DNA of 14,192 nucleotides from an uncultured Ruminococcus sp. (GTDB lineage Bacteria; Bacillota; Clostridia; Oscillospirales; Ruminococcaceae). Positions 1-5,715 of the stretch are shown in pieces (position 1 is the stretch's first letter; every line of letters starts with the position of its first letter). The translations under genes were made by a program, and so were the position numbers. The stretch covers positions 1 to 14,192 of the forward strand of contig USNJ01000035.1 in assembly GCA_900556055.1 (NCBI GenBank). The letters run 5' to 3'. The notes under the pieces are model-generated. The model searched no databases. It saw nothing but the letters and a program-made list of their open reading frames with translations, and was not told the origin of the DNA.

Positions 1-114
1 GATATCGACAGCCTTCCAGCCGATATTTCCGGGAGATGAAAGGATAGCTTTTTCATCAGTGCCAAGGGGCAGCTTTGCGAATTTCCAGTTGTCGCAGAAA
101 AGATTTTTATGCAT
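1..114 (-). CDS. GH2 beta-galactosidase-like enzyme, N-terminal fragment (runs off left edge)
   Basis: The minus strand has an ATG at 114-112 followed by 38 uninterrupted codons to the window edge. The peptide begins MHKNLFCDNWKFAKLPLGTD and ends near GWKAVDI. The WKF-x-LP spacing and the later 'W..VDI' strand are typical of the N-terminal sugar-binding (jelly-roll) domain of glycoside hydrolase family 2, which includes beta-galactosidases and beta-glucuronidases that cleave terminal beta-linked sugars. A GAGAGG ribosome binding site lies about 8 nt upstream, and a consensus promoter sits just beyond it. There is no signal peptide, so the enzyme is probably cytosolic. Only about 4% of a usual GH2 protein is visible, so the substrate cannot be assigned and the catalytic residues lie outside the window. 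Confidence 0.7.
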   Translation of the reverse strand, partial: MHKNLFCDNWKFAKLPLGTDEKAILSSPGNIGWKAVDI

Positions 115-146
115 AATATAAGCCTCTCAGTTTGGTTTTTTCATAC

Positions 147-175
147 ATTATAAAGCACCTTCAACGATATGTCAA
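147..175 (-). promoter_or_regulatory. Consensus sigma-A promoter of the GH2 gene
   Basis: On the minus strand, TTGACA (175-170) and TATAAT (152-147) are separated by exactly 17 bp, a perfect match to the housekeeping consensus. Transcription would start near 140 and give a leader of about 26 nt before the GH2 ATG at 114. No clear operator palindrome is visible around it. Confidence 0.85.
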
Positions 176-211
176 TAGAATAAATTAACGCTTTTTGTGA
201 GAAATTAACAT

Positions 212-241
212 AAAAGGCTGCCGGATATATTCCCGGCAGCC
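212..241 (-). terminator. Rho-independent terminator of the marR-TSUP operon
   Basis: GGCTGCCGG (216-224) pairs perfectly with CCGGCAGCC (233-241) around an 8-nt loop. On the minus strand the stem is followed by TTTTA (215-211). It lies 5 nt past the stop codon of the TSUP gene, so it ends that transcript before the GH2 promoter. Confidence 0.85.
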
Positions 242-246
242 ATGTA

Positions 247-1017
247 TCAGCCTATGTGATTTACAACGATTATTGATATTCCGAGAAGTGCAAGAACAGT
301 GCCGGTAGCACGGTTAAGCACTGTCGGGCTTGCCTTGTTTGCAAATTTTGCGGCGATCTGCGCCCATAAAAGCGTAGATGCAACGCAGAACAGCAGACAC
401 CACAGATCGGGCATTCCGCCTATCGCAAAGTGGCTGACAGCACCCGTCAGTGCAGTGAATGCCATGATAAAAACGCTGGTTCCGACAGCCGTTTTAAGCT
501 CATATCCGAGTACGCTTGTGAGGATAAGCAGCATCATCATTCCGCCGCCCGCGCCGATAAATCCGCAGATAAAGCCGATAAGCACGCCGCATATCACCGA
601 CTGGATGAAACGCTTCTTCGGGTCGGCCTTTTCCATCGCTTCCTTAGGTGTCATTACAGGCTTCACGATGAATTTTATTCCGAGCAGCAGAGTCATGTAG
701 ACGGAAAAGCTGCCCATCGTTGTGTTCGGCACAAGCTTTGCTATGCAGCTGCCGACCATAGTGAAAACAAGCACGGAAATCATCATGACAATGCCGTTTT
801 TCACATCGAGATTTTTGTTTTTTCCGTAGGTGTATGCGCTGACCGCACTTGCGAGAACGTCGCTTGCCAAGGCAATTCCGACCGCTTCATATGCGGGCAT
901 TCCGAGAAATGTTATCAGCATCGGGCTTATGACAGCCGCAGCGCTCATTCCCGCAAAGCCTGTTCCGAGGCCTGCGCCTATTCCTGCAATAAAGCAGATA
1001 ATAAATTTAAAAAGCAT
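247..1017 (-). CDS. TSUP-family (TauE/SafE, DUF81) membrane exporter
   Basis: This 256-aa protein is almost entirely hydrophobic, with about eight predicted membrane spans. It shows the two-half TSUP layout: a glycine-rich opening (GIGAGLGTGFAGMSAAAVISP, residues about 12-32) and a matching second-half signature (GFIGAGGGMM, then LGYELKTAVGTSVF, residues about 150-185). Members of the sulfite exporter TauE/SafE family move small anions such as sulfite, sulfoacetate or other organosulfur compounds, but family membership alone does not give the substrate. The ATG abuts the stop codon of the upstream marR gene with no gap, and GAGG lies 9 nt upstream inside marR, so the two are translated from one message. 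A strong terminator follows. The MarR partner suggests expression induced by the exported compound. Confidence 0.85.
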   Translation of the reverse strand: MLFKFIICFIAGIGAGLGTGFAGMSAAAVISPMLITFLGMPAYEAVGIALASDVLASAVSAYTYGKNKNLDVKNGIVMMISVLVFTMVGSCIAKLVPNTTMGSFSVYMTLLLGIKFIVKPVMTPKEAMEKADPKKRFIQSVICGVLIGFICGFIGAGGGMMMLLILTSVLGYELKTAVGTSVFIMAFTALTGAVSHFAIGGMPDLWCLLFCVASTLLWAQIAAKFANKASPTVLNRATGTVLALLGISIIVVNHIG

Positions 1018-1461
1018 TTATTTTTCCTCAATTTCTTTCAGATATTTTTCGGAATTTTCGCTTATTTTTTTTAGAACATTTTTAATGACCCTTTTGTCAT
1101 TTTCGGGGATACCGTCTGTCAGCACCGCACTGAATTCTTTATGTGCATTCCGCCCTTCGGAAATTATTGCATCGGCAGAGGGACAAAGCTTTATATGTGA
1201 GGTCTTCCTGTTTCCGTTTTTGTATGACTTCGAGATAAATCCGCGTTCTTCAAGAGTTCTCAGTGATGATGAAACGTGCGATTTAACAGGCAAACGCTGT
1301 TCGACTATATCCGCAGCCGTGTCATACTGAGGATTGTTCGCCAAAAAAAGGAGTATGTCAAGCTCGGTTCTTTTCAGACCGTATTTTTCGCAGACAGGGT
1401 TCATGATATGGCTGTAAATATGCTTTGCATAAGCTCTGAAAGAAAAATATTCGGAAAGCAT
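1018..1461 (-). CDS. MarR-family transcriptional regulator
   Basis: A 147-aa protein with a winged helix-turn-helix core at residues about 30-92. It reads LKRTELDILLFLANNP (helix 2), then TAADIVEQRLPVKSHVSSSLRTLEERGFI (recognition helices) and a wing at NGNRKTSHIKL. Both termini are helical, as expected for the MarR dimer interface. MarR proteins are usually repressors released by a small ligand and often control their own operon. The start ATG has GGAGA about 8 nt upstream (1469-1473). It is the first gene of a two-gene operon with the TSUP exporter, and a palindrome covers its promoter -35 box, which fits autoregulation. The ligand is unknown. There are no conserved cysteines pointing to an OhrR-type redox sensor; the single Cys24 near the N-terminus and Cys93 are not in OhrR context. 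Confidence 0.88.
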   Translation of the reverse strand: MLSEYFSFRAYAKHIYSHIMNPVCEKYGLKRTELDILLFLANNPQYDTAADIVEQRLPVKSHVSSSLRTLEERGFISKSYKNGNRKTSHIKLCPSADAIISEGRNAHKEFSAVLTDGIPENDKRVIKNVLKKISENSEKYLKEIEEK

Positions 1462-1492
1462 GCTATCATCTCCGATTGTTCGCTTTAGAACT

Positions 1493-1521
1493 ATTTTAAA
1501 CTATTATGACTCAATGTTCAA
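1493..1521 (-). promoter_or_regulatory. Promoter of the marR-TSUP operon
   Basis: On the minus strand, TTGAAC (1521-1516) and TAAAAT (1498-1493) are 17 bp apart. The predicted start is near 1486, giving a leader of about 25 nt. The -10 box lies inside an imperfect inverted repeat (TTTAGAA / TTTTAAA, 1484-1500), and AACTATT is directly repeated at 1489-1495 and 1499-1505. Confidence 0.65.
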
Positions 1522-1525
1522 CATT
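1513..1525. promoter_or_regulatory. Likely MarR operator: AATGTT-C-AACATT palindrome
   Basis: AATGTT (1513-1518) and AACATT (1520-1525) form a perfect 6-1-6 palindrome covering the -35 hexamer of the marR promoter. Repressors of the MarR family bind short AT-rich palindromes like this and block polymerase. Assignment to this regulator is by position only. Confidence 0.5.
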
Positions 1526-1600
1526 ATTTTTTGATATGTTTATTGCTAAGAAATGAACTCAAACGGTTGGAGTTTTCCAAAATTCTGATGGTTTTTATTA

Positions 1601-1649
1601 TGACGCAATATATCCCCGTGATGCCCACACTTTTTATGAATATCACTAT
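1601..1649 (+). repeat. Copy 1 of a diverged coding-like intergenic repeat (DAIYPR...YEYH)
   Basis: The 200 bp between marR and the GH31 terminator contain an open plus-strand frame (1557-1724) that reads DAIYPRDAHTFYEYHYPA from 1602. It has no ATG, GTG or TTG in a usable place and no ribosome binding site. The nucleotide blocks 1601-1618 and 1634-1649 match the reverse complements of 8568-8585 (16 of 18 identical) and 8534-8549 (15 of 16), with a 3-nt length difference between the blocks. The hairpin at 1671-1716 follows directly. It lies antisense to both neighbouring genes. It could be a gene fossil, a small-protein 3' end or part of a dispersed element; I do not recognise the peptide. Confidence 0.5.
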
Positions 1650-1670
1650 CCTGCGGAAAAACAAAAGGAA

Positions 1671-1716
1671 CGGTGCCCGCAGACCTTCGGCAAAAAAGCA
1701 AAGGCTGCGGACACCG
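1671..1716 (-). terminator. Rho-independent terminator of the GH31 gene
   Basis: The arms 1671-1687 and 1701-1716 pair as CGGTG, then CCGCAG / CTGCGG, then CTT / AAG, with two mismatches and a loop of about 13 nt. Read on the minus strand the stem is followed by TTCCTTTTGTTTTT (1670-1657), a usable U-rich tail. It lies 24 nt after the GH31 stop. Confidence 0.75.
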
Positions 1717-1739
1717 CCCGGTGAAATTATCCGAAAAAA

Positions 1740-3809
1740 TTATTTGATATCGGCACAAAGCTCGATGGAAGGCTCAGAGGAGCGGACGGTGATATCACGG
1801 TTCTCCTTGATGACGGTCAGAGTTACATAGTTGTTCTTGTTATAGTAATTCTTTGTTTCGCCGTCGTCGGTGTACATGAGATAATTTGCCTTGTAATCGA
1901 GGTAGCCGAGGAGGGTAAGCTTCTTGAGATCTATGTCGGCTGTCGATTCTGCGGCATCTGCAAGCGGGATAAAGTGTCCCTTTCTTACGAAGAACACAAG
2001 CTCGTCAAGGTCAACGTTGATATAGTTGTGTCCCTTGGGCATGATGTGTGTTTCATACGAACCGTCGGGGAGATACTTAACTCTCAGCATTTCCTCGGGG
2101 AGATAAACATAGCGTCCCCTTGCGTTCTGCTCATAGACGGGGGCGATCATTACGGAATCGCCGATCATAAGCTGATCCTCAACTCTTGCGGCAAAGCTGT
2201 CGTCGGGGAAATCGAAAGCCAGCGGGCGGAAATACATATCGTCATTCAGCACCGCCTTGACATATTCGCTGTAAATATACGGCATAAGTCGGTATCTCAG
2301 GCGGATAATGTTTGCATATGCTTCGGTATGTCCGAAACGGTAGACCTCCTGATTTCGTGTGCCGTCAGCGGAATGGTTTCTCATAAGCGGCGTAAATACG
2401 GCAAATGCGAGCCATCTCAGCATAAGGTCGGGAGTTGTGTCATTTCCGAAGCCGCCGACATCTGCGCCTGTATAGAGGAAGCCGCACATATTGAGCGAGG
2501 GCATCATCTTGATGTTAAGGAGCAGGTGCGACCACCATGAGCAGTTGTCGCCCGTCCAGATGCCGCTGTATCTGTGCATTCCGATGAATGACGAACGTGA
2601 GATCATAAGCATTCTCTTGTTCGGGTCGATGCGCTCGAATGCTTCTGCGGCTGCCTTGGTCATGTTTGCGCCGTAAAGATTATGCACCTTGGAATGTGGG
2701 ATCTTTTCGCCGTTTACAGTATGGTAAAATCTGTTGTAATCGGCGGGATTATTGAAAATTCCCGAAACAGTTCCCGTCATTTCGAAAAAGCTCTTGATGC
2801 CGAGATTTTCGTTTCTGAGTCTGTCTGCCTTTTCCATTGCCTCGGAAAGACCTTCTTCGGAATAGAAGATCGCAGGCTCGTTCATGTCGTTCCAGAATCC
2901 GTCAATGCCCATTTCGGTCAGGCGGCGGTATTTGTCGCCGAACCACTGCCTTGCTTCGGGCATGAAGAAGTCGGGGAAATGCGTTCTTCCGGGCCATACG
3001 CCTGCTACGAAATCCGAACCGTCCGCACGCTTGCAGAAATAGCCCTTTTCCTTGCCTTCCTCATAGACATCATAGCCGTCCTCGATCTTAACGCCTGCGT
3101 CGATTATCGGAACAAGGTGGATATTCCTGCTTTTCATCTCGCTTACGAAATCCCTGAATTCGGGGAATTTAGTTTCATCAACGGTGAAATCCTTGTAGTC
3201 CTTCATGTAGTCGATGTCCATGAAAACGGAATCAAGCGGAATGCCTGCCGATCTGTGACTGTCAACCACCTCGCGGATATCGTCAGCTGTTCTGTATCCC
3301 CATCTGCTCTGCTGATAGCCGAATGCCCAGAGGGGAGGGATATAGCTCTTGCCTATAAGCTGGCGGAACTCACGGACAACATTGGTTATGCTGTCGCCTG
3401 CGATGAAATAGATAACAGCATTGTCGTCATGGATATCAATAGTGAGAATATCGTAATCTGTGTAGCCTACATCGTAATGGATATAAGCGGGGGTATCAAT
3501 AAATACCGCAAAATGTATGCAGCCCGAAACGGCGATAAAGTTGTGCGAACCGTAAAGAGCTGTCTTGTTTTCGGTGTGAACGCAGTCGTCGCTGTTCTTG
3601 GATTCATAGTGCCAGCCGCGCTTGTTTATTCCTCTGTTTGCCTCGCCCAGACCGTACACGATGTCATGCTCGGCAAGCTTGCAGGTCAGCACTATATGTC
3701 CCTCGGACTTTGCAGTGCCGAAAACAGGCAGATCGCCTTCATCGGTGTGGAGGTTTGAGGAAACTGCATCGGTTTCCATGGGTGAACCGTAAATATACTT
3801 TCTTATCAT
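1740..3809 (-). CDS. GH31 family alpha-glucosidase (alpha-glycosidase)
   Basis: A 689-aa glycoside hydrolase of family 31, retaining enzymes that release terminal alpha-linked glucose or xylose. The catalytic barrel is clear: QSRWGYR (167-173), the substrate strand VFMDIDYM (195-202), WNDMNEP with nucleophile Asp308, RSSFIGMHRYSGIWTGDN with acid/base Asp421, and RNHSADGTRNQE near 477-488. The N-terminal beta-sandwich starts around residue 35 (HIVLTCKLAEHDIVYGLGEA), and two small C-terminal beta domains follow residue 540. There is no signal peptide, so the enzyme is cytosolic and probably acts on imported maltodextrins or similar oligosaccharides. The start has AAGGAGAG about 10 nt upstream. 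It is a single-gene unit with its own promoter and terminator. Substrate (alpha-1,4 or alpha-1,6 glucoside, xyloside) is not decided by these motifs. Confidence 0.93.
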   Translation of the reverse strand: MIRKYIYGSPMETDAVSSNLHTDEGDLPVFGTAKSEGHIVLTCKLAEHDIVYGLGEANRGINKRGWHYESKNSDDCVHTENKTALYGSHNFIAVSGCIHFAVFIDTPAYIHYDVGYTDYDILTIDIHDDNAVIYFIAGDSITNVVREFRQLIGKSYIPPLWAFGYQQSRWGYRTADDIREVVDSHRSAGIPLDSVFMDIDYMKDYKDFTVDETKFPEFRDFVSEMKSRNIHLVPIIDAGVKIEDGYDVYEEGKEKGYFCKRADGSDFVAGVWPGRTHFPDFFMPEARQWFGDKYRRLTEMGIDGFWNDMNEPAIFYSEEGLSEAMEKADRLRNENLGIKSFFEMTGTVSGIFNNPADYNRFYHTVNGEKIPHSKVHNLYGANMTKAAAEAFERIDPNKRMLMISRSSFIGMHRYSGIWTGDNCSWWSHLLLNIKMMPSLNMCGFLYTGADVGGFGNDTTPDLMLRWLAFAVFTPLMRNHSADGTRNQEVYRFGHTEAYANIIRLRYRLMPYIYSEYVKAVLNDDMYFRPLAFDFPDDSFAARVEDQLMIGDSVMIAPVYEQNARGRYVYLPEEMLRVKYLPDGSYETHIMPKGHNYINVDLDELVFFVRKGHFIPLADAAESTADIDLKKLTLLGYLDYKANYLMYTDDGETKNYYNKNNYVTLTVIKENRDITVRSSEPSIELCADIK

Positions 3810-3831
3810 TATGACTCTCTCCTTCCGTCAA

Positions 3832-3841
3832 GGGGGGGGGG
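3832..3841. repeat. G10 homopolymer in the GH31 leader
   Basis: Ten consecutive G residues on the plus strand (C10 in the transcript) lie 22 nt upstream of the GH31 ATG, between its predicted start site and its ribosome binding site. Tracts of this length are prone to slippage. The tract is preceded by CGTCAA, and a similar CGTCA-G6 tract occurs at 8581-8591. Confidence 0.9.
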
Positions 3842-3872
3842 ATAATTACTTCTTTTCTTTCTTCTTTTGTGA

Positions 3873-3901
3873 ATTATAGCAACAGTTTTGACGCTGTTCA
3901 T
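3873..3901 (-). promoter_or_regulatory. Extended -10 promoter of the GH31 gene
   Basis: On the minus strand TGC-TATAAT (3881-3873) is an extended -10 element. The hexamer 17 bp upstream is ATGAAC, a weak -35. An inverted repeat AACAG (3881-3885) / CTGTT (3894-3898) with an 8-nt spacer sits against the -10 and could be an operator. The predicted leader is about 57 nt and purine-rich before the C10 tract. Confidence 0.6.
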
Positions 3902-4020
3902 CAACTTTGTGTTTCTTAGATATGTATTTGATGTTAATTTCGGAGGGTAAGTTAGAAAAAAGTAAACTATTGCTGTCAGATATTGGGCAAAGTCACGTCA
4001 CTGACGATAATGCACAAAAA

Positions 4021-4034
4021 TGAAAACGTTTCAT
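4021..4034. promoter_or_regulatory. LacI-type operator-like palindrome
   Basis: AAACGTTT (4024-4031) is a perfect palindrome centred on CG, and TGA / TCA flank it out of register by one base. LacI/GalR-family regulators, including catabolite regulators, favour CG-centred sites of this kind, although the classic 14-bp cre consensus is not met. A second small palindrome, CGTCA-C-TGACG (3996-4006), lies 18 bp away. Either could serve the GH31 promoter 150 bp to the left or the plus-strand operon to the right. It is also a weak AT-rich hairpin followed by five Ts on the minus strand. Confidence 0.3.
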
Positions 4035-4079
4035 TATGCAAAATAACAAAAGTGAAGCTCTGTACCGTGCTTTTATTAT

Positions 4080-4090
4080 TATACTATATT
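4080..4090 (+). promoter_or_regulatory. Weak candidate -10 region for the VTC operon
   Basis: TATACT (4080-4085) and TATATT (4085-4090) are overlapping -10-like hexamers in a strongly AT-rich stretch, but the best upstream hexamer (TGTACC, 4061-4066) is a poor -35. If used, the transcript would carry a leader of about 250 nt before the VTC start at 4349, spanning the potential structured region. Confidence 0.25.
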
Positions 4091-4105
4091 ATAAGGATAT
4101 TGTGA

Positions 4106-4254
4106 GGGTAAGCAGTGTTTGATGTTAAATTTTTTCGGGATATTTCACTTTGATATGACCGCTCTTTCCGCATGAAGCCGCAGCTTTTCATATGACCGTG
4201 ACCTTTGTCCGCCCGGCAGAATGATATTTCCATCAGCTTACCCGAGCGTCACGG
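4106..4254 (-). ncRNA. Candidate structured RNA (strand favoured: minus)
   Basis: Within a 500-bp gene-free region, four pairings nest together. P1 is CCGTGAC (4196-4202) with GTCACGG (4248-4254). Inside it, read on the minus strand, P2 is UGAUG-GAAA-UAUCA (4235-4222), capped by a GNRA tetraloop. P3 is AUG-AA-AAGC-UGCG-GCUU-CAU (4191-4172), capped by a C(UNCG)G tetraloop. GGGUAAGC (4243-4236), directly 5' of P2, can pair with GCUUACCC (4113-4106), which would make a pseudoknot with P1. The tetraloops exist only in the minus reading, which is why that strand is favoured, but no clear minus-strand promoter is visible to its right. It matches no riboswitch class I can recall. Single pairings of 7-8 bp can arise by chance. 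Confidence 0.3.
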
Positions 4255-4290
4255 CGATATATTGCGTCCGAAAGTAAAAAGCCTGTAAGC

Positions 4291-4307
4291 TTTAAGAAAA
4301 GTTTAAG
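4291..4307 (+). promoter_or_regulatory. TTTAAG direct repeat upstream of the VTC operon
   Basis: TTTAAG occurs at 4291-4296 and 4302-4307, an 11-bp period or one helical turn. This is how OmpR/PhoB-type response regulators usually bind. It lies 42 bp before the VTC start. The rest of 4255-4348 holds only GTATCAT repeated at 4317-4323 and 4325-4331 and the AAAGGAG ribosome binding site. Confidence 0.25.
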
Positions 4308-4348
4308 GGAACTGTCGTATCATAGTATCATCGAAAGGAGAGATGAGC

Positions 4349-5065
4349 ATGGCATACCGGTCAATATTCAAGCGCCGTGAGATGAAATTCATGCTGAGCC
4401 CCGATAAATACAGCGAATTCAGAAAGCTGATATCACCCTATATGTCGGAGGACAGCTATGGCCTGCATACGATATGCAGTATATATTTCGATACCGATGA
4501 CAACCGCATAATCCGCACGTCCCTGGAAAAGCCCGAATACAAGGAAAAGCTCCGCCTGAGAAGCTACGGAGTTCCGAGGTCGGGCAGTCAGACGGTATTT
4601 CTCGAGCTGAAAAAGAAGTACAAAAAGATCGTCTACAAAAGAAGGATACAGACCACGCTCGACAAGGCAAACGGATACATCAGGACGGGAAGGCTTGACG
4701 ACAGCGGTCAGATATTCAGCGAGATCGACTATTTCCGAAAGTTTTACAATGCATATCCAAAGCTTTTCGTCGGATACGACAGGATCGCAATGTTCGGAAA
4801 GGAAGACCCCGAGCTTCGCATGACATTTGATTTCAGGATAAGATGCCGCAGAGAAAATCTTGACCTGAAATGCGGAGATCACGGCACATATATTATCCCC
4901 GACGGATATGCTCTGCTTGAGATCAAGATAGCAAAGGCGATGCCGATATGGCTTTCGGATATTCTGACACAGCTTGATATCTATCCCGTGTCATTCTCGA
5001 AATACGGCACATTTTATAAAAAGGAAATGAGAGGAGAACTTTCAATATGTTCACAAGTATCTTAA
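4349..5065 (+). CDS. VTC-domain (polyphosphate polymerase-like) protein
   Basis: A 238-aa protein with the full set of VTC/CYTH-like tunnel residues. It has KRREMKF at the N-terminus (Glu11, Lys13), EKLRLRSYG (66-74), FLELKKK (84-90) followed by YKRR (96-99), YDR at 143-145, ALLEIKI (Glu191, Lys193) and SKYGTFYK (217-224). In yeast Vtc4 this fold makes polyphosphate from ATP; bacterial versions are mostly uncharacterised. Two ATGs are available. The one at 4343 is only 2 nt from GGAG (4337-4340), whereas 4349 is 8 nt away, so 4349 is preferred. It has no membrane segment; its 3' end overlaps the DUF4956 gene by 19 nt. It is the first gene of a three-gene operon and probably works at the membrane with DUF4956. 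Charge conservation suggests an active enzyme. Confidence 0.85.
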   Translation: MAYRSIFKRREMKFMLSPDKYSEFRKLISPYMSEDSYGLHTICSIYFDTDDNRIIRTSLEKPEYKEKLRLRSYGVPRSGSQTVFLELKKKYKKIVYKRRIQTTLDKANGYIRTGRLDDSGQIFSEIDYFRKFYNAYPKLFVGYDRIAMFGKEDPELRMTFDFRIRCRRENLDLKCGDHGTYIIPDGYALLEIKIAKAMPIWLSDILTQLDIYPVSFSKYGTFYKKEMRGELSICSQVS

Positions 5066-5715
5066 CATCAACGGAAACAACGATAGGTCAGTTTTTTATC
5101 TGCACCGTATCTTCAGCGGCAATAGGCTTTATCATTGCACTCAGCTATATGTTCGGGAGCAAATACAGCAAGAATTTCGTGTCAACGCTGGTTCTTCTGC
5201 CTGTCATAGTTCAGGCTGTGATAATGCTTGTCAACGGAAATGTCGGAACAGGAGTCGCTGTCCTCGGCGCATTCAGCCTGATAAGGTTCCGTTCCGTCCC
5301 CGGTACATCGCGTGAGATCGGTGCGATCTTTCTTGCAATGGCAGCAGGACTTGCCGCAGGCATGGGACATATCGCATTTGCATTTACATTCACAATTATA
5401 GTCTGCGTGATAATGATCGTTCTGACAGCTGTAAATTTCGGCGGAAAGGACAAAAATATCTCAATGCTGAAAGTTACAGTCCCCGAAGATCTCAATTATT
5501 CGGAGATGTTTGACGATATTTTTGAAAAGTACACATCGAAGCACACTCTTGTAAGCGCAAAGACCGTTGATATGGGCAGTCTTTACGAGATCAGATACGA
5601 GGTCATGCTGAAGGACGAAAAGCAGACAAAATCAATGATCGATGAGATCAGATGCAGAAACGGAAACCTGACAGTTGTATGCGGAATGCCCCACACATCA
5701 CAGGAGGAGTTATAA
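5047..5715 (+). CDS. DUF4956 membrane protein
   Basis: A 222-aa protein of the DUF4956 family. About four membrane spans fall near residues 16-36, 43-63, 91-108 and 109-130. The family hallmark GAFSLIRFRSVPGTSREI (74-91) sits between spans 2 and 3. The soluble C-terminal part (about 135-222) has a beta-alpha-beta pattern resembling a small ferredoxin-like or MgtC-type C-terminal domain. The gene overlaps the VTC gene by 19 nt and overlaps the next ATG by one base (TAATG), so all three products are likely made in fixed ratio. AGGAG lies 10 nt before the start. Genes for VTC-domain and DUF4956 proteins are commonly paired in Firmicutes; the biochemical role is not known. A channel or export partner for the VTC product is an inference. 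Confidence 0.85.
   Translation: MFTSILTSTETTIGQFFICTVSSAAIGFIIALSYMFGSKYSKNFVSTLVLLPVIVQAVIMLVNGNVGTGVAVLGAFSLIRFRSVPGTSREIGAIFLAMAAGLAAGMGHIAFAFTFTIIVCVIMIVLTAVNFGGKDKNISMLKVTVPEDLNYSEMFDDIFEKYTSKHTLVSAKTVDMGSLYEIRYEVMLKDEKQTKSMIDEIRCRNGNLTVVCGMPHTSQEEL

Noticed and set aside
1531-1830. 99-codon plus-strand ORF starting at 1531 across the marR/GH31 gap
   Set aside because: It runs through the GH31 terminator into the antisense of GH31, has no ribosome binding site and has unlikely composition. The peptide similarity with 8510-8585 is in a different frame.
2682-3758. 358-codon plus-strand ORF opposite GH31 and other long antisense frames
   Set aside because: They are shadows of GH31 codon bias, lack ribosome binding sites and show no domain motifs.
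4021-4034. Canonical CcpA cre site
   Set aside because: The outer TG/CA halves are out of register by one base, so only a generic LacI-like palindrome is claimed.
4106-4342. Known riboswitch (c-di-GMP GEMM, cobalamin, ZTP, TPP) in the VTC leader
   Set aside because: None of the signature core sequences I can recall is present; only generic pairings remain.
4343-4348. VTC protein start at the first ATG (4343)
   Set aside because: GGAG ends at 4340, only 2 nt away; the ATG at 4349 has normal spacing and begins with the conserved KRRE-x-K region at the usual distance.
5652-5714. 21-residue upstream extension of the lipoprotein
   Set aside because: It overlaps DUF4956 codons and would bury the signal peptide; the ATG at 5715 has AGGAGG and gives a proper lipobox signal.
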